A DNA stretch of 64,000 nt. Origin: Hyalangium gracile. GTDB lineage: Bacteria > Myxococcota > Myxococcia > Myxococcales > Myxococcaceae. Positions within the stretch are counted from its first letter, which is position 1, and each line of letters starts with the position of its first letter. Below, piece by piece: positions 19,336 to 28,123 of this stretch. A program made the translations under genes and the position numbers. The notes under the pieces are model-generated. The model was given only the letters and a program-made list of their open reading frames with translations, was not told the origin of the DNA and made no database searches. The stretch spans positions 1 to 64,000 of the forward strand of contig NZ_JAHXBG010000042.1 in NCBI RefSeq assembly GCF_020103725.1, in the 5' to 3' direction.

Positions 19336-22300
19336 TCAGTCCCGGATGGACTCCGGGGACAGCGGCAGCTCGAGCGTCGCCGTGGCTCCCTTGCCCGGGC
19401 CCTCGCTCTCCAGCGTCAGGTTGCCGCCCAGGATCTGCGCCGCCAGCACGCTCGAGTGCAGGCCGAAGCCGTGGCCGTCCTTGCGAGTGGTGAAGCCGTG
19501 CGTGAAGAGCTTCTCGCGCACCTCCTGCGCGATGCCCACCCCGACATCCACCACCTGGATGCGCGCCACCCGGCCGTCGGCCACCAGCCGCACGCGCAGG
19601 TGCCGCTGCCCCAGGGGCAGCGGGTCCAGCGCGTACTTCGCGTTGCTGATCAGGTTGATGAGGATCTGCAGCACCTTGTGCTTGTCCACCCTCACCTTGG
19701 GCACCGGGGACAGCTCGTGCTGGACGGACACGCCGTGGCGCTGGAGCGCCCCCGTCTGGATGCGCAGGGCGTCCTGGATGAGCCGGGCCAGGTCGCACTC
19801 CTCCGTCATCAGCGAGTTCCGGGCGTAGGTCTGCTGCACCTGGACGATGGCGCGGATGTGCTCCACGTGCCGCCCCATCATGTCCAGGTCCTCCCGCAGG
19901 CGGGCGTGCTCGTCCATCAGCTCGTCGGCCAGCGCGTCCAGGTACTCCGGCAGGTTGCCGCCCCGCGCCCCCTTGGCCACGAACTCGGCCAGGCGCTCGC
20001 GGTTCTCCAGCAGCAGGCCGGTGGCCTGCTTGAGCCGGCTCACGCGCGAGCCCTCCACGGTCTGCTGCATCACCTCGAGGTTCACGACGGCGCTGGTGAG
20101 CACGTTGCCCACGTTGTGCAGCACGTTGGAGGCCACCTCGGCCATGCCCACCTCGCGCGCGGTGTCCACCAGCCGGGCCTGCGCCTCCTTCAGCTCGCGC
20201 GTGCGCTCCTCCACCCGCTGCTCCAGCTCGTCATTGGCCCGGCGCAGCTCCGCCTTGGCGCGCTGCACGTCCGCGTACAGCCGGGCATTCTCGATGGAGA
20301 TGGCCGCCTGTGAGGCCAGGTGCCCCAGCAGCGCCAGGCGCGCGGGGTTGAAGGCGTTGGTGGCCAGGTTGTTCTCCAGGTACAGCGCTCCGGAGAACTG
20401 ATCCCCGCGCATCAGCGGCAGGCACAGCACCGACCGTGCCCGGCTGCGCGCCAGGTACGCGTCCGAGGCGAACGGGTGGGGCTGGGAGGCATCCGCGATG
20501 AGCACGTGCTCCCGGGTGCGCCGGACATAGGAGAGGATCGTCCACGGCAGCTCGGGGTCTCCATCGTCGCCGGAGGAAACGGGGGGAGTGCTCCGATCCG
20601 CGTTGGAGGTGGCCACCACCGAGAGCGTCTCTCCCTCCGGCAGCAGCAGGGCGCCGCGCTGGGCGCCAGCGTTCTCGATGGCCGCCTGCATCAGCGTCGT
20701 CACGAGCCGGTCCAGGACGATCTCGCTGGAGATGGCCTGCTGGGCCTTCACCACCGTGAGCGCGTCGATCCGGGTCGTGTCCGTGCTGCTGCTGCTGGTC
20801 GAGGCGTCCTCCTGGGACAAGGCGGCCGACAGGTGCGGCCACTGGGAGTCCAGTTGCTGGAGCTTGCCGTGGGCGCCCCAGTGTCGGTAGGCCACTCGGG
20901 CCTCGCGCGCGAAGGTGTGCGCGACGATCGGAGCCCGCCGCGTGCGCCAGAAGTTCGCCGCCAGCTCGCTGGCCACCCCGACGAAGTGGGTGGCGCCGCT
21001 CTCCCGAGCCTCCTGGATGGCCTCCTCGTAAGCGCGCGTCGCCTCCTCGGAGCGTCCCATCAGGCGGGCCAGCTCCGCGGACACCATGAGCTCGGGGGCA
21101 CGGAACGTCGACGGAGAGTGGGTGGCCCACTCCGCCAGCTGCTGCTGGTGGCGCTGGATGTCCCCCAGCCACCGCTGCTGCTCCTCCGGCGAGGCCTTGT
21201 CGAAGAGCGCGGCCAGGGACAGGGCGCGGTAGAGCTGGAGCTCCCGCTCGCGGAGGTTGCCATTGGTGGCCCAGAGCAGCTCGGTGGCCTTGTCCGCCGC
21301 CTCGAGCGCCTCGCGGTACGCGCCGCACATGAAGCGCGACTCCATCTTGAGCGACCAGTACCAGAACCGCATGCTGCTCATGCGGGGGGCGGTCATCCCG
21401 GCCTCGAAGGCAGGCTCGTCGAAGTCGTCCGTGCTCAGCGAGTCGAACGAGTGCGCGCGCCCGCGCAGCTGCTGCGCGTAGGCCCGGAAGACGCGCAGCG
21501 CGTCCCGCGGATCCAGGATGCCGGCCTTCTCCAGGAACTCGCTGTACGTCCCCAGCTCCCGCTGGACGTCCTCGAGGTCGTGCCCCATGGCGAGGCGGGT
21601 GGAGACGATCGACACGCAGCACCAGGTGGCGCCATAGAAGTCGCCCATCTGGAGCCCCTGATGGAGGCCGCTGCGAGCGATCTCCAGGGAGTTCTCCAGG
21701 GGCTGGGTGAAGGTGCTGATGAAGTGCAGGCTCAGCAGCGCGCCCGAGCGATGGGCGGCGACGTTGTGGCGCTCCGCGAAGGCGCGGGCGAGCAGCCCCA
21801 GGGCCAGCCCCTCCTGGTACCGATTGAACGCGGCGCCGGTGAGCACGCCGAACCAGCCCCAGCCCAGCACCGCCGACTCCGTGATGCCGTGACGCAGGGT
21901 GAGGGAGACCAACCGGCTCAGCAGGACGATGAGCAGGTGTCTGTCCGTGACGAAGGCCTTCGGGGTGAGCGAGGCGAGCGCCCCCACCAGCAGCTTCATG
22001 TCCGGGTCGGTCATGAGCGGCAGGTCGATGAGGCTCTCGATGGGGCGGTCTCCCAGAGCGGCCCACGCCTCCTCGTGAGCGGCCCGCGCCTCCTCCCAGG
22101 TGGGGTGCGCGGGGATGCGCGCGCCCAGCATCGCCGTGCACTCCAGCATGCACGCGACGGACGCATCCACGTCACCCAGCGCGATGAGGACGTCGCTCTT
22201 CAGCCAGGTGGCTGTCACCACGTGGGTCGGAGTGCTCACCCGGGTGAGGAGCTCGTCCACCTGCTGGCGCGCCTCGACGGCATTGCCACTCACCAGCTCG

Positions 22301-24687
22301 CAGCGCGCGCGTGCCAGCCGCACCTTGAAGGCGAGCTCCCGGTCCGTGGTCCACGGGTCTCCCGGAATGTGGGCGAAGGCGGCGGAGAAGTAGTGGATGG
22401 CCGGGCGGGTGGCCACCGCGGCCTCGGCCTTCGCGCCCGCCTCGGCGTTCAGCCGGGCGAGGTGGTGGCGCTCCGCGGGGCCATCGATCAGATCGGCCCC
22501 CGCGTTGAGCTGGCTCACCACGTCGAAGATCAGCTCGCGCAGCTGCTCGGCAGACAGGCGCTGGAGCAGCAGCCGGCCGATGCGCAGGTGGGCCTCCTTG
22601 CGCTCCTGCTCCGAGAGGAGGGTGTGGGCCGCCTGCTGGATGCGGTCATGGAGGAAGCGGTACTGCTCCGGGCTGGAGCGCACCAGCATGCCCTCCTGGA
22701 GCGCGGGCTCGAGCCCCTCCGCCACCTCCCCCACGTCCGCCAGCTCGCCCAGGGTGCCCAGCAGCGGGAGCGAGAAGACGTTGCCCACGCACGCCGCCAG
22801 CCGCAGCAGGTGCTGCGTCCCGGAGGGAAACTGGCGCAGCTTGTCCACCATGAAGTCGACGACGTTGTCCGAGTAGCCCCTGGCCCGGACGCCCTCGGCA
22901 TCCCACCGCCAGCCGATTCCGGGGACGTGCACCAGCAGGCCGTCCTGGTTCAGCGTCACCATGAACTGGAGGAGGAAGAAGGGGTTGCCGCCCGTCTTCT
23001 CGCGCAGCAGCGCCGCCAGGGGGAGGACCACCTCCTCGGGCGCGCCCGAGAGCGTGTCGGCCACGAGCCGGGCGACCTGCTCCGGGCTGAGGGGCTCCAG
23101 CCGAATTTCACTCATCCGCGCGCCGGCCTTGCGCGCCTCCTCCAGCACCGGCATCAGCGGGTGAGAGGGGCTCACCTCGTTGTCGCGGTAGGCGCCAATC
23201 CACAGCACCGGCGGCGTCTCCGGCTGGGAGAGCATCTGCTGGATGAACTTCAGGCTGGCCAGGTCCGCCCACTGCAGGTCATCCAGGAACACCACCAGCG
23301 GGTGCTCGGTGGTGGCGAACACCTGCAGGAACCGGCGGACCACCTGATGGAAGCGGTGCTGGGCCTCGTGGGGGGGCAGCTCCGCGAGCGGGGGCTGCTT
23401 GCCCACCAGCATCTCCACCTGGGGCACCAGGTCCACGAGCACCTGTCCCTGGCCCTCCCAGGCCTGGTTCACCCGCTCGCGCCAGCGGGCCACCTCCTCG
23501 TCCCTGCCCGCGAGCAGCTGCTGCACCAGGCCGCCGATGGCCTGCGCGAGGGTGGCGTAGGGAACGTCCCGCTGGAACTGGTCGAACTTGCCGCTGAGGA
23601 AGAAGCCGCGCCGCTTCACCACCGGCTTGTGCAGCTCGTGCACCACCGAGGACTTGCCGATGCCCGAGTAGCCGCTCACCAGGAACAGCTCCGGCCTCCC
23701 GGTGCGGACGACGCGCTCGAAGCCCTGGAGCAGGCTGGAGACCTGGGCGTCGCGCCCATAGAGCCGCTGCGGCAGCTGGAAGCGGCGGGGCATGTCCTGC
23801 GTGCCCAGCGCGAAGACTTCCCGCGCGTCCTGGACGGGGGCCTCACGGCAGCGCTCCAGGTCCGCCTTCAGCCCCTCGGCGCTCTGGTAGCGCTCCTCGG
23901 CCACCTTGGCCAGCAGCTTCATCACGATGGCGGACAGCGCCGGCGGCATCTCGGCGTTGAGCTCGTGCGGTGGCCTGGGCGTCTGCGCCATGTGCGCGTG
24001 GAACCACTCGAGCGCGTCCCGCCCCTGGAAGGGCCGCCTTCCCGTGAGCAGCTCGTACAGCGTGACGCCCAGCGAGTAGAAGTCGGTGCGGTAGTCCACC
24101 GCCCGGTTCATCCGCCCCGTCTGCTCGGGCGACATGTACGCCAGCGTGCCTTCCACCAGGTGCGTGGGGGCCGCGTCCAGGTGCTCCACCTTCTGGAGCG
24201 TGGCGACGCCGAAGTCGATGAGGCGCGCCTCTCCCGAGGGCTCGAAGATGATGTTGGAGGGCTTGATGTCCTTGTGGATGACGTTGCGGGAGTGGATCTG
24301 CGCGAGCGTGGAGGCCAGGGAGGTGGCCAGGCTCAGGAACCGAGGGAGCTCCAGGGGCCGGCTCACCGACTCGGACAGGGGCTCGCCCTGCACCCGCTCC
24401 AGCAGCAGCACGGGCCGCTCGCGGATGCGCTCGTAGGAGTAGGGCCGGACCACGCCATGCACGTCCCGGAGCCGCTCCAGGATTCCGAACTCCCGACGGT
24501 AGCGCTCGCTCTCACTGGCCCCAGGCGAGGGCGTCATCGGCGTCTTGATGATGACGGGCAGGCCATCGGCCTCTCGCACCGCGTGGAAGAGCACGTTCGA
24601 GCCGGTGGCGCGCAGCGTGCCCAGAACTCTGAAGCCCGGGATGTCCAGCATGGAAGTGAGCAGTCCCCCTGAGCGAGGGGCCTCCAT
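19336..24687 (-). CDS. trifunctional Ser/Thr kinase - ATPase - sensor histidine kinase
   Basis: 1783-residue cytoplasmic signalling protein. Order: Ser/Thr kinase domain (about 15-275) with HKDIKPSNI and LIDFGVA; P-loop ATPase (Walker A GYSGIGKSS at about 340, LVVFLDDLQWADL as Walker B); a long helical TPR-like region (about 700-1290); GAF domain (about 1312-1480); coiled-coil; and a histidine kinase with H-box VLHNVGNVL (His about 1524), N-box NLISNAKYAL and G-box GHGFGLHSS. The Gly-rich loop of the kinase is weak (RATGSNVLF) and the loop is HKD rather than HRD, as usual in this family. The start could also be the ATG 36 bases inside. The family is common in myxobacteria and cyanobacteria; the signal is unknown. 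No partner regulator is adjacent. Confidence 0.92.
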   Translation of the reverse strand: MEAPRSGGLLTSMLDIPGFRVLGTLRATGSNVLFHAVREADGLPVIIKTPMTPSPGASESERYRREFGILERLRDVHGVVRPYSYERIRERPVLLLERVQGEPLSESVSRPLELPRFLSLATSLASTLAQIHSRNVIHKDIKPSNIIFEPSGEARLIDFGVATLQKVEHLDAAPTHLVEGTLAYMSPEQTGRMNRAVDYRTDFYSLGVTLYELLTGRRPFQGRDALEWFHAHMAQTPRPPHELNAEMPPALSAIVMKLLAKVAEERYQSAEGLKADLERCREAPVQDAREVFALGTQDMPRRFQLPQRLYGRDAQVSSLLQGFERVVRTGRPELFLVSGYSGIGKSSVVHELHKPVVKRRGFFLSGKFDQFQRDVPYATLAQAIGGLVQQLLAGRDEEVARWRERVNQAWEGQGQVLVDLVPQVEMLVGKQPPLAELPPHEAQHRFHQVVRRFLQVFATTEHPLVVFLDDLQWADLASLKFIQQMLSQPETPPVLWIGAYRDNEVSPSHPLMPVLEEARKAGARMSEIRLEPLSPEQVARLVADTLSGAPEEVVLPLAALLREKTGGNPFFLLQFMVTLNQDGLLVHVPGIGWRWDAEGVRARGYSDNVVDFMVDKLRQFPSGTQHLLRLAACVGNVFSLPLLGTLGELADVGEVAEGLEPALQEGMLVRSSPEQYRFLHDRIQQAAHTLLSEQERKEAHLRIGRLLLQRLSAEQLRELIFDVVSQLNAGADLIDGPAERHHLARLNAEAGAKAEAAVATRPAIHYFSAAFAHIPGDPWTTDRELAFKVRLARARCELVSGNAVEARQQVDELLTRVSTPTHVVTATWLKSDVLIALGDVDASVACMLECTAMLGARIPAHPTWEEARAAHEEAWAALGDRPIESLIDLPLMTDPDMKLLVGALASLTPKAFVTDRHLLIVLLSRLVSLTLRHGITESAVLGWGWFGVLTGAAFNRYQEGLALGLLARAFAERHNVAAHRSGALLSLHFISTFTQPLENSLEIARSGLHQGLQMGDFYGATWCCVSIVSTRLAMGHDLEDVQRELGTYSEFLEKAGILDPRDALRVFRAYAQQLRGRAHSFDSLSTDDFDEPAFEAGMTAPRMSSMRFWYWSLKMESRFMCGAYREALEAADKATELLWATNGNLRERELQLYRALSLAALFDKASPEEQQRWLGDIQRHQQQLAEWATHSPSTFRAPELMVSAELARLMGRSEEATRAYEEAIQEARESGATHFVGVASELAANFWRTRRAPIVAHTFAREARVAYRHWGAHGKLQQLDSQWPHLSAALSQEDASTSSSSTDTTRIDALTVVKAQQAISSEIVLDRLVTTLMQAAIENAGAQRGALLLPEGETLSVVATSNADRSTPPVSSGDDGDPELPWTILSYVRRTREHVLIADASQPHPFASDAYLARSRARSVLCLPLMRGDQFSGALYLENNLATNAFNPARLALLGHLASQAAISIENARLYADVQRAKAELRRANDELEQRVEERTRELKEAQARLVDTAREVGMAEVASNVLHNVGNVLTSAVVNLEVMQQTVEGSRVSRLKQATGLLLENRERLAEFVAKGARGGNLPEYLDALADELMDEHARLREDLDMMGRHVEHIRAIVQVQQTYARNSLMTEECDLARLIQDALRIQTGALQRHGVSVQHELSPVPKVRVDKHKVLQILINLISNAKYALDPLPLGQRHLRVRLVADGRVARIQVVDVGVGIAQEVREKLFTHGFTTRKDGHGFGLHSSVLAAQILGGNLTLESEGPGKGATATLELPLSPESIRD

Positions 24688-24907
24688 GACCGCCTCGGCT
24701 CAACACGCGGGAGCGTACACGCTCATCGGGGACGATGCCCGCCAGGCAACACTTTTGGACAGGCCCTCGGTGCCTTGGAGAGGGAGGCGGGCCCAGGGTT
24801 GCCAGGGGAAGCACGGCCAGAGGAGCGGCCGACTCCGGGAGGGGTTCGGCCGAATCCTCGCCGGGTCCTCCCAGCCCCAGGGCCCGGAGGTGCCTGGCGG
24901 GCTCGCG

Positions 24908-26698
24908 CTAGGGGCCGACCTTGAACTCGTGGACGGGGTGGGACTGGAAGGACAAGCCCACCATGATGCCGAGCACATATCGGCCGGGCTTGTCCGGGGC
25001 CTGGAGGAAGAGGCTCACCTTGCCCTTGGACTGGATGTGCTTGGAGCCGAGGCGCTCCGCCTTCACGCCGCCATTCTTCTGGAAGTCCTCGGCCTCCATG
25101 ATGATGACGCGTCCCGCGCCCGCCTTGCCGTTCGGGTCGAAGTCGTCCGGGGTGCGCACCGTGAACGAGATGCCATCCCCGGGCTTGTACGTGGACCCCA
25201 GGCCGCTGAACTCGAAGGAGTAGCGCCTGACAGGCGGGGCAGCGCCGAACGGGATGGCGGGCCCCTTGTAGATCTGCTCCTTCAAGTCCTTCGGAGCGAT
25301 GGCCGGTCCCGTATGCGAGGAGTCTGGCGAGACGGCGGTCGGCCCCCTGCCGGCGAGCGCCTCGAGCAGGGCCTTGATGCCCTCCTTGATGCCCTCCCCC
25401 ACTCCGCTGGCGATGGCGTCGTCGAGCTTCTTCTTCGCCTCGTCGTTGGGGAGGAAGGGCTGGATCTTCACCACGAGATCCCTCAGCTCTCGCACGAGCG
25501 GATCCCGCTTCACCGCATCTCCCGCGGCGGGGATGAGCTCGGCCAATTCGTTGAGCCGCCGGGTCATCGCGGGCGGCACGGAGCCGAGCGCCGGGGCGGG
25601 CGCTGCTTCCTTCTTGGGAGGAAGCGCGGGCCCCTGCTGAGGAGGAGGCGTGCTCGGCGATGGCATGGGAGGAGGAGGCGCGACCGTGGCGCTCGCCCTC
25701 TGGATGTGGACCTCGACGCGTCGGTTGAACCGGTTCTCGCTCGGGGTGTCGACCGCCAGCGCCGACTTCCCCAGGCTCACGGCCTTCACCTGCCCCTGCG
25801 CCTGGGCGGGGAGCTTGGACAGCAGCTTCTGCCGGACGCTCTCCGCCCTCGCCTGTCCGAGGGCCAGGTTGCGCTCCGGGCTGTCGACGGCATCCGTGTG
25901 CCCCACGAGGAGGATGGAACCGCCGGAGCCGAGCGGGTTCGCGGCCAGCTCCGCCACCAGCGCATCGATCTGCTTCTCGTGCTCGGGGGTGAGCGAGGAG
26001 CCGCCGAAGGCGAAGCTGTCCAGGGTGTACTGGCCCTTGGCCGCGGGAATCTTCGCGTCGGGCTCGGCCGCCGGCGCCTTCTTCTCGTCCTCGCGCTGGA
26101 TGGCCAGGGAGGGCGGCGAACCGGCATGGCCCAGGGAGGCATCCAGCACCGCCTCGCTCGACTCTCCGCGCACCACCTTGTCCGCGACCGCGTCCGCGTG
26201 GTGCTCGTGGCGATCTCCCGACTGCCCCACTCCGCCAGCGGGAACCACGCCGGCCCGCTGCTGGAGCGCGTGCGCCGCCTCGTGCGCCGCGGTGTGGAGG
26301 CTCGGCGCTCCGGCGAACGCGACGTGGTGGCCCATCGTGAACGCCTTCGCGCCCATCGCCCGCGAGCCCTGCTCCGCCGCCGCGCCGGTGTGGGCCACGA
26401 CGCCGGACACGTCATGCCTTCCGAACGACTTCTGGATCTGCTCGAAGTAGGGCAGCCCTCCGCCCGCTCCGCTCGTGCCGAGCCTCGCCGCCTGATGAAC
26501 CGCCGCGCTGTCCCGGGCTTCCGGAGCGTGGGCTGGTGACACGGACTCCGAGGCGCTGGCCCTCTTGGCCTGCACGCGACTCGCCCCGTAGATCCATTGC
26601 TCGTGGAGCGCGCCGGGTGACGACGAGCGGGAGCGCTCGTGCGCTACGGGCCTCTGGCCCCCTGCCATCGGTTCAGGACGTCCTTTCCGATCGAACAT
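24908..26698 (-). CDS. DUF4157 (eCIS-core metallopeptidase-like) fused to an OmpA domain
   Basis: 596 residues without signal peptide; ATG preceded by GAGGTG. About residues 75-165 form a DUF4157 domain with HTAAHEAAHALQQRAG, which contains an H-E-x-x-H zinc-protease motif; the region ends in SGDRHEHHADAVAD, another DUF4157 hallmark. Residues about 220-335 are an OmpA-like peptidoglycan-binding domain (LVGHTDAVDSPERNLALGQARAESV and ENRFNRRVEVHI). A Pro-rich linker (about 338-375), a helical part and a beta-rich C-terminal domain (about 480-596) follow. DUF4157 is strongly associated with extracellular contractile injection systems and their cargo; no such system is in this window. It lies 38 bases after the DUF6285 gene on the same strand and may share its transcript. 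Confidence 0.8.
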   Translation of the reverse strand: MFDRKGRPEPMAGGQRPVAHERSRSSSPGALHEQWIYGASRVQAKRASASESVSPAHAPEARDSAAVHQAARLGTSGAGGGLPYFEQIQKSFGRHDVSGVVAHTGAAAEQGSRAMGAKAFTMGHHVAFAGAPSLHTAAHEAAHALQQRAGVVPAGGVGQSGDRHEHHADAVADKVVRGESSEAVLDASLGHAGSPPSLAIQREDEKKAPAAEPDAKIPAAKGQYTLDSFAFGGSSLTPEHEKQIDALVAELAANPLGSGGSILLVGHTDAVDSPERNLALGQARAESVRQKLLSKLPAQAQGQVKAVSLGKSALAVDTPSENRFNRRVEVHIQRASATVAPPPPMPSPSTPPPQQGPALPPKKEAAPAPALGSVPPAMTRRLNELAELIPAAGDAVKRDPLVRELRDLVVKIQPFLPNDEAKKKLDDAIASGVGEGIKEGIKALLEALAGRGPTAVSPDSSHTGPAIAPKDLKEQIYKGPAIPFGAAPPVRRYSFEFSGLGSTYKPGDGISFTVRTPDDFDPNGKAGAGRVIIMEAEDFQKNGGVKAERLGSKHIQSKGKVSLFLQAPDKPGRYVLGIMVGLSFQSHPVHEFKVGP

Positions 26699-26736
26699 GC
26701 GCGCACCTCGGAGTACCCCGCCATCATAACTTCAGC

Positions 26737-27111
26737 TCACTCCGTGCGCTCTCTGAGTGCCTTCGGACTGCTCTCCGCGGCCTTGGCGCGGGTGGTCGCC
26801 CACAGGTGGGCGAAGACCGCAGCCCGGTCGGCCGAGCCTGGATCGAAGCGCCCGGCCCGGATGTCCGAGGCCAGCCGTCGCTCCAGGACGGACAGCTCGC
26901 TTCCGTCATCGCCATAGAGGGCGGCGAGTCGGTGCCGCGCGGCCTCGAGCGGCGCCTGGCCAGCCGCGGCCTGCCGTGCGGCGATGCCGATGGCATTCAG
27001 CACCATGCGCGCCTGGTAGGTCAGCTCCTGGGGCAGGGCCGGCAGCAGCGTGTCGGAGAGCACCGCCTGGGCGGCCTCCAGCAGCTCGTGGGCGATGGGC
27101 CTGTCACGCAT
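26737..27111 (-). CDS. DUF6285 protein, probable partner of the APH-like kinase (LvaB-like)
   Basis: 124-residue helical protein with the DUF6285 pattern: start RDRPIAHELLEAAQAVL, middle YQARMVLNAIGIAARQ, later RRLASDIRAGRFDPG. Its ATG overlaps the stop of the preceding APH-fold kinase gene (ATGCGTGA, 8-base overlap), indicating translational coupling. In the Pseudomonas lva pathway a small protein, LvaB, is needed for activity of the APH-like kinase LvaA; the size, order and overlap here fit that role. Identity with LvaB is inferred from context, not from alignment. Confidence 0.75.
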   Translation of the reverse strand: MRDRPIAHELLEAAQAVLSDTLLPALPQELTYQARMVLNAIGIAARQAAAGQAPLEAARHRLAALYGDDGSELSVLERRLASDIRAGRFDPGSADRAAVFAHLWATTRAKAAESSPKALRERTE

Positions 27112-28123
27112 GCTCGTGCTCCCGTGTCATCTCCAGGAGGTCCAGCTCCAGCGCCGGCAGGATGTGCGCCGTCAGCGCCAGCTCCAGGTTGCTCTCCCCA
27201 CCCGAGACGTGCCGCTCGGCTTGTTGGAGGGCGATGATCGCCCAGCGCATGGTCGCCATGGCCTCCCAGTAGGGAACCCGGGCACGGTCGATGGTGGCTC
27301 CGCTCTCGCGCTCGTAGCCGCGATAGAAGTCCTCGCGCGCGCCGAGCCCTCCCGCCTCTCGCTCCAGGGCGCCGAAGCGCCAGCACGGAGCGCAGAACCA
27401 TCCGATGTCGGCCAGCGGGTCGCCCCAGCCGGCGAACTCCCAGTCGAGGATTCCGGTCACGCCCCGCGCGTCGACCATGATGTTGCCGGTGCGAAAGTCA
27501 TTGTGGCAGAGGGTCGGCCGAGGCGTGTCGGACGCGTGGCGCTCCAGCCAGCGCAGGCCCCACTCGAGCGCGGGGTGCGCCGCCTCGTGCCGGTCGAGCC
27601 AGCCACGAAAGTCGGCGATCCACCGACGCGCCAGGCTGACCGGCGGCGCTCCCAGGAAGGCCAGCTCCGCGCGCGGCGGACGGATGGAGTGGATGCGCGC
27701 CAGCTCCCGCCCCAGCCTCTCGGTCAGTGCCACCCGTCCTCCTCCAGCGGCCGCGTCCTTCACCAGCCGATGCCCCGCGGCGGTGCCGCTGACGCGACGC
27801 ATGACGAGGAGCGGCTTGCCGAGCACGACGCCTTGCGCGTCCTGCCACAGCGGCTCGGGCACCGTCACTCCGGCGGCGAAGGCGGCCTGGAACAGGGCGA
27901 ACTCCTGGGGCCGCCCCATGCTGACCGCCACCCCCGAGGGCGCGTCGGTGCGCACGACCAGCGCCTGACGGCCGTCCAGCGGCCCGCCCGTGAAGGCCAC
28001 CTCCAGTGCCCAGTTCTCCTGGATGGCTCCACCGGACAGCCGGGAGAGGGAGAGGATCTCCGCGTCCCTCGCCTCGGCCTGGGAGGCGAGCCAGACCGCC
28101 AGTGCCGCGCGCCGGGCCTCCAT
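27104..28123 (-). CDS. APH-fold phosphotransferase, probable 4-hydroxyacyl-CoA kinase (LvaA/ACAD10-11-like)
   Basis: 339-residue protein with the aminoglycoside phosphotransferase fold: ALVVRTD (nucleotide Lys replaced by Arg-containing strand), LLVMRRVSG hinge, catalytic CHNDFRTGNIMV and metal motif GILDWEFAGWGDP. The ATG shares its A with the TGA of the upstream acyl-CoA dehydrogenase gene (TGATG), so translation is coupled. The same pairing is known in animal ACAD10/ACAD11, which fuse an APH domain to an acyl-CoA dehydrogenase, and in lvaA-lvaC of Pseudomonas, where the kinase phosphorylates the 4-hydroxyl of acyl-CoAs. An antibiotic-resistance role is therefore unlikely. Confidence 0.85.
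   Translation of the reverse strand: MEARRAALAVWLASQAEARDAEILSLSRLSGGAIQENWALEVAFTGGPLDGRQALVVRTDAPSGVAVSMGRPQEFALFQAAFAAGVTVPEPLWQDAQGVVLGKPLLVMRRVSGTAAGHRLVKDAAAGGGRVALTERLGRELARIHSIRPPRAELAFLGAPPVSLARRWIADFRGWLDRHEAAHPALEWGLRWLERHASDTPRPTLCHNDFRTGNIMVDARGVTGILDWEFAGWGDPLADIGWFCAPCWRFGALEREAGGLGAREDFYRGYERESGATIDRARVPYWEAMATMRWAIIALQQAERHVSGGESNLELALTAHILPALELDLLEMTREHEHA

Noticed and set aside
20320-24672. A 1450-codon plus-strand frame opposite the trifunctional kinase
   Set aside because: It is the antisense shadow of a gene with clear kinase, ATPase and histidine kinase motifs; the translation is His/Arg/Leu-rich without any domain.
27104-28123. Antibiotic-resistance aminoglycoside phosphotransferase
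   Set aside because: The fold is shared, but the gene is embedded by overlaps in an acyl-CoA operon and pairs with an acyl-CoA dehydrogenase as in LvaA/ACAD10/11.
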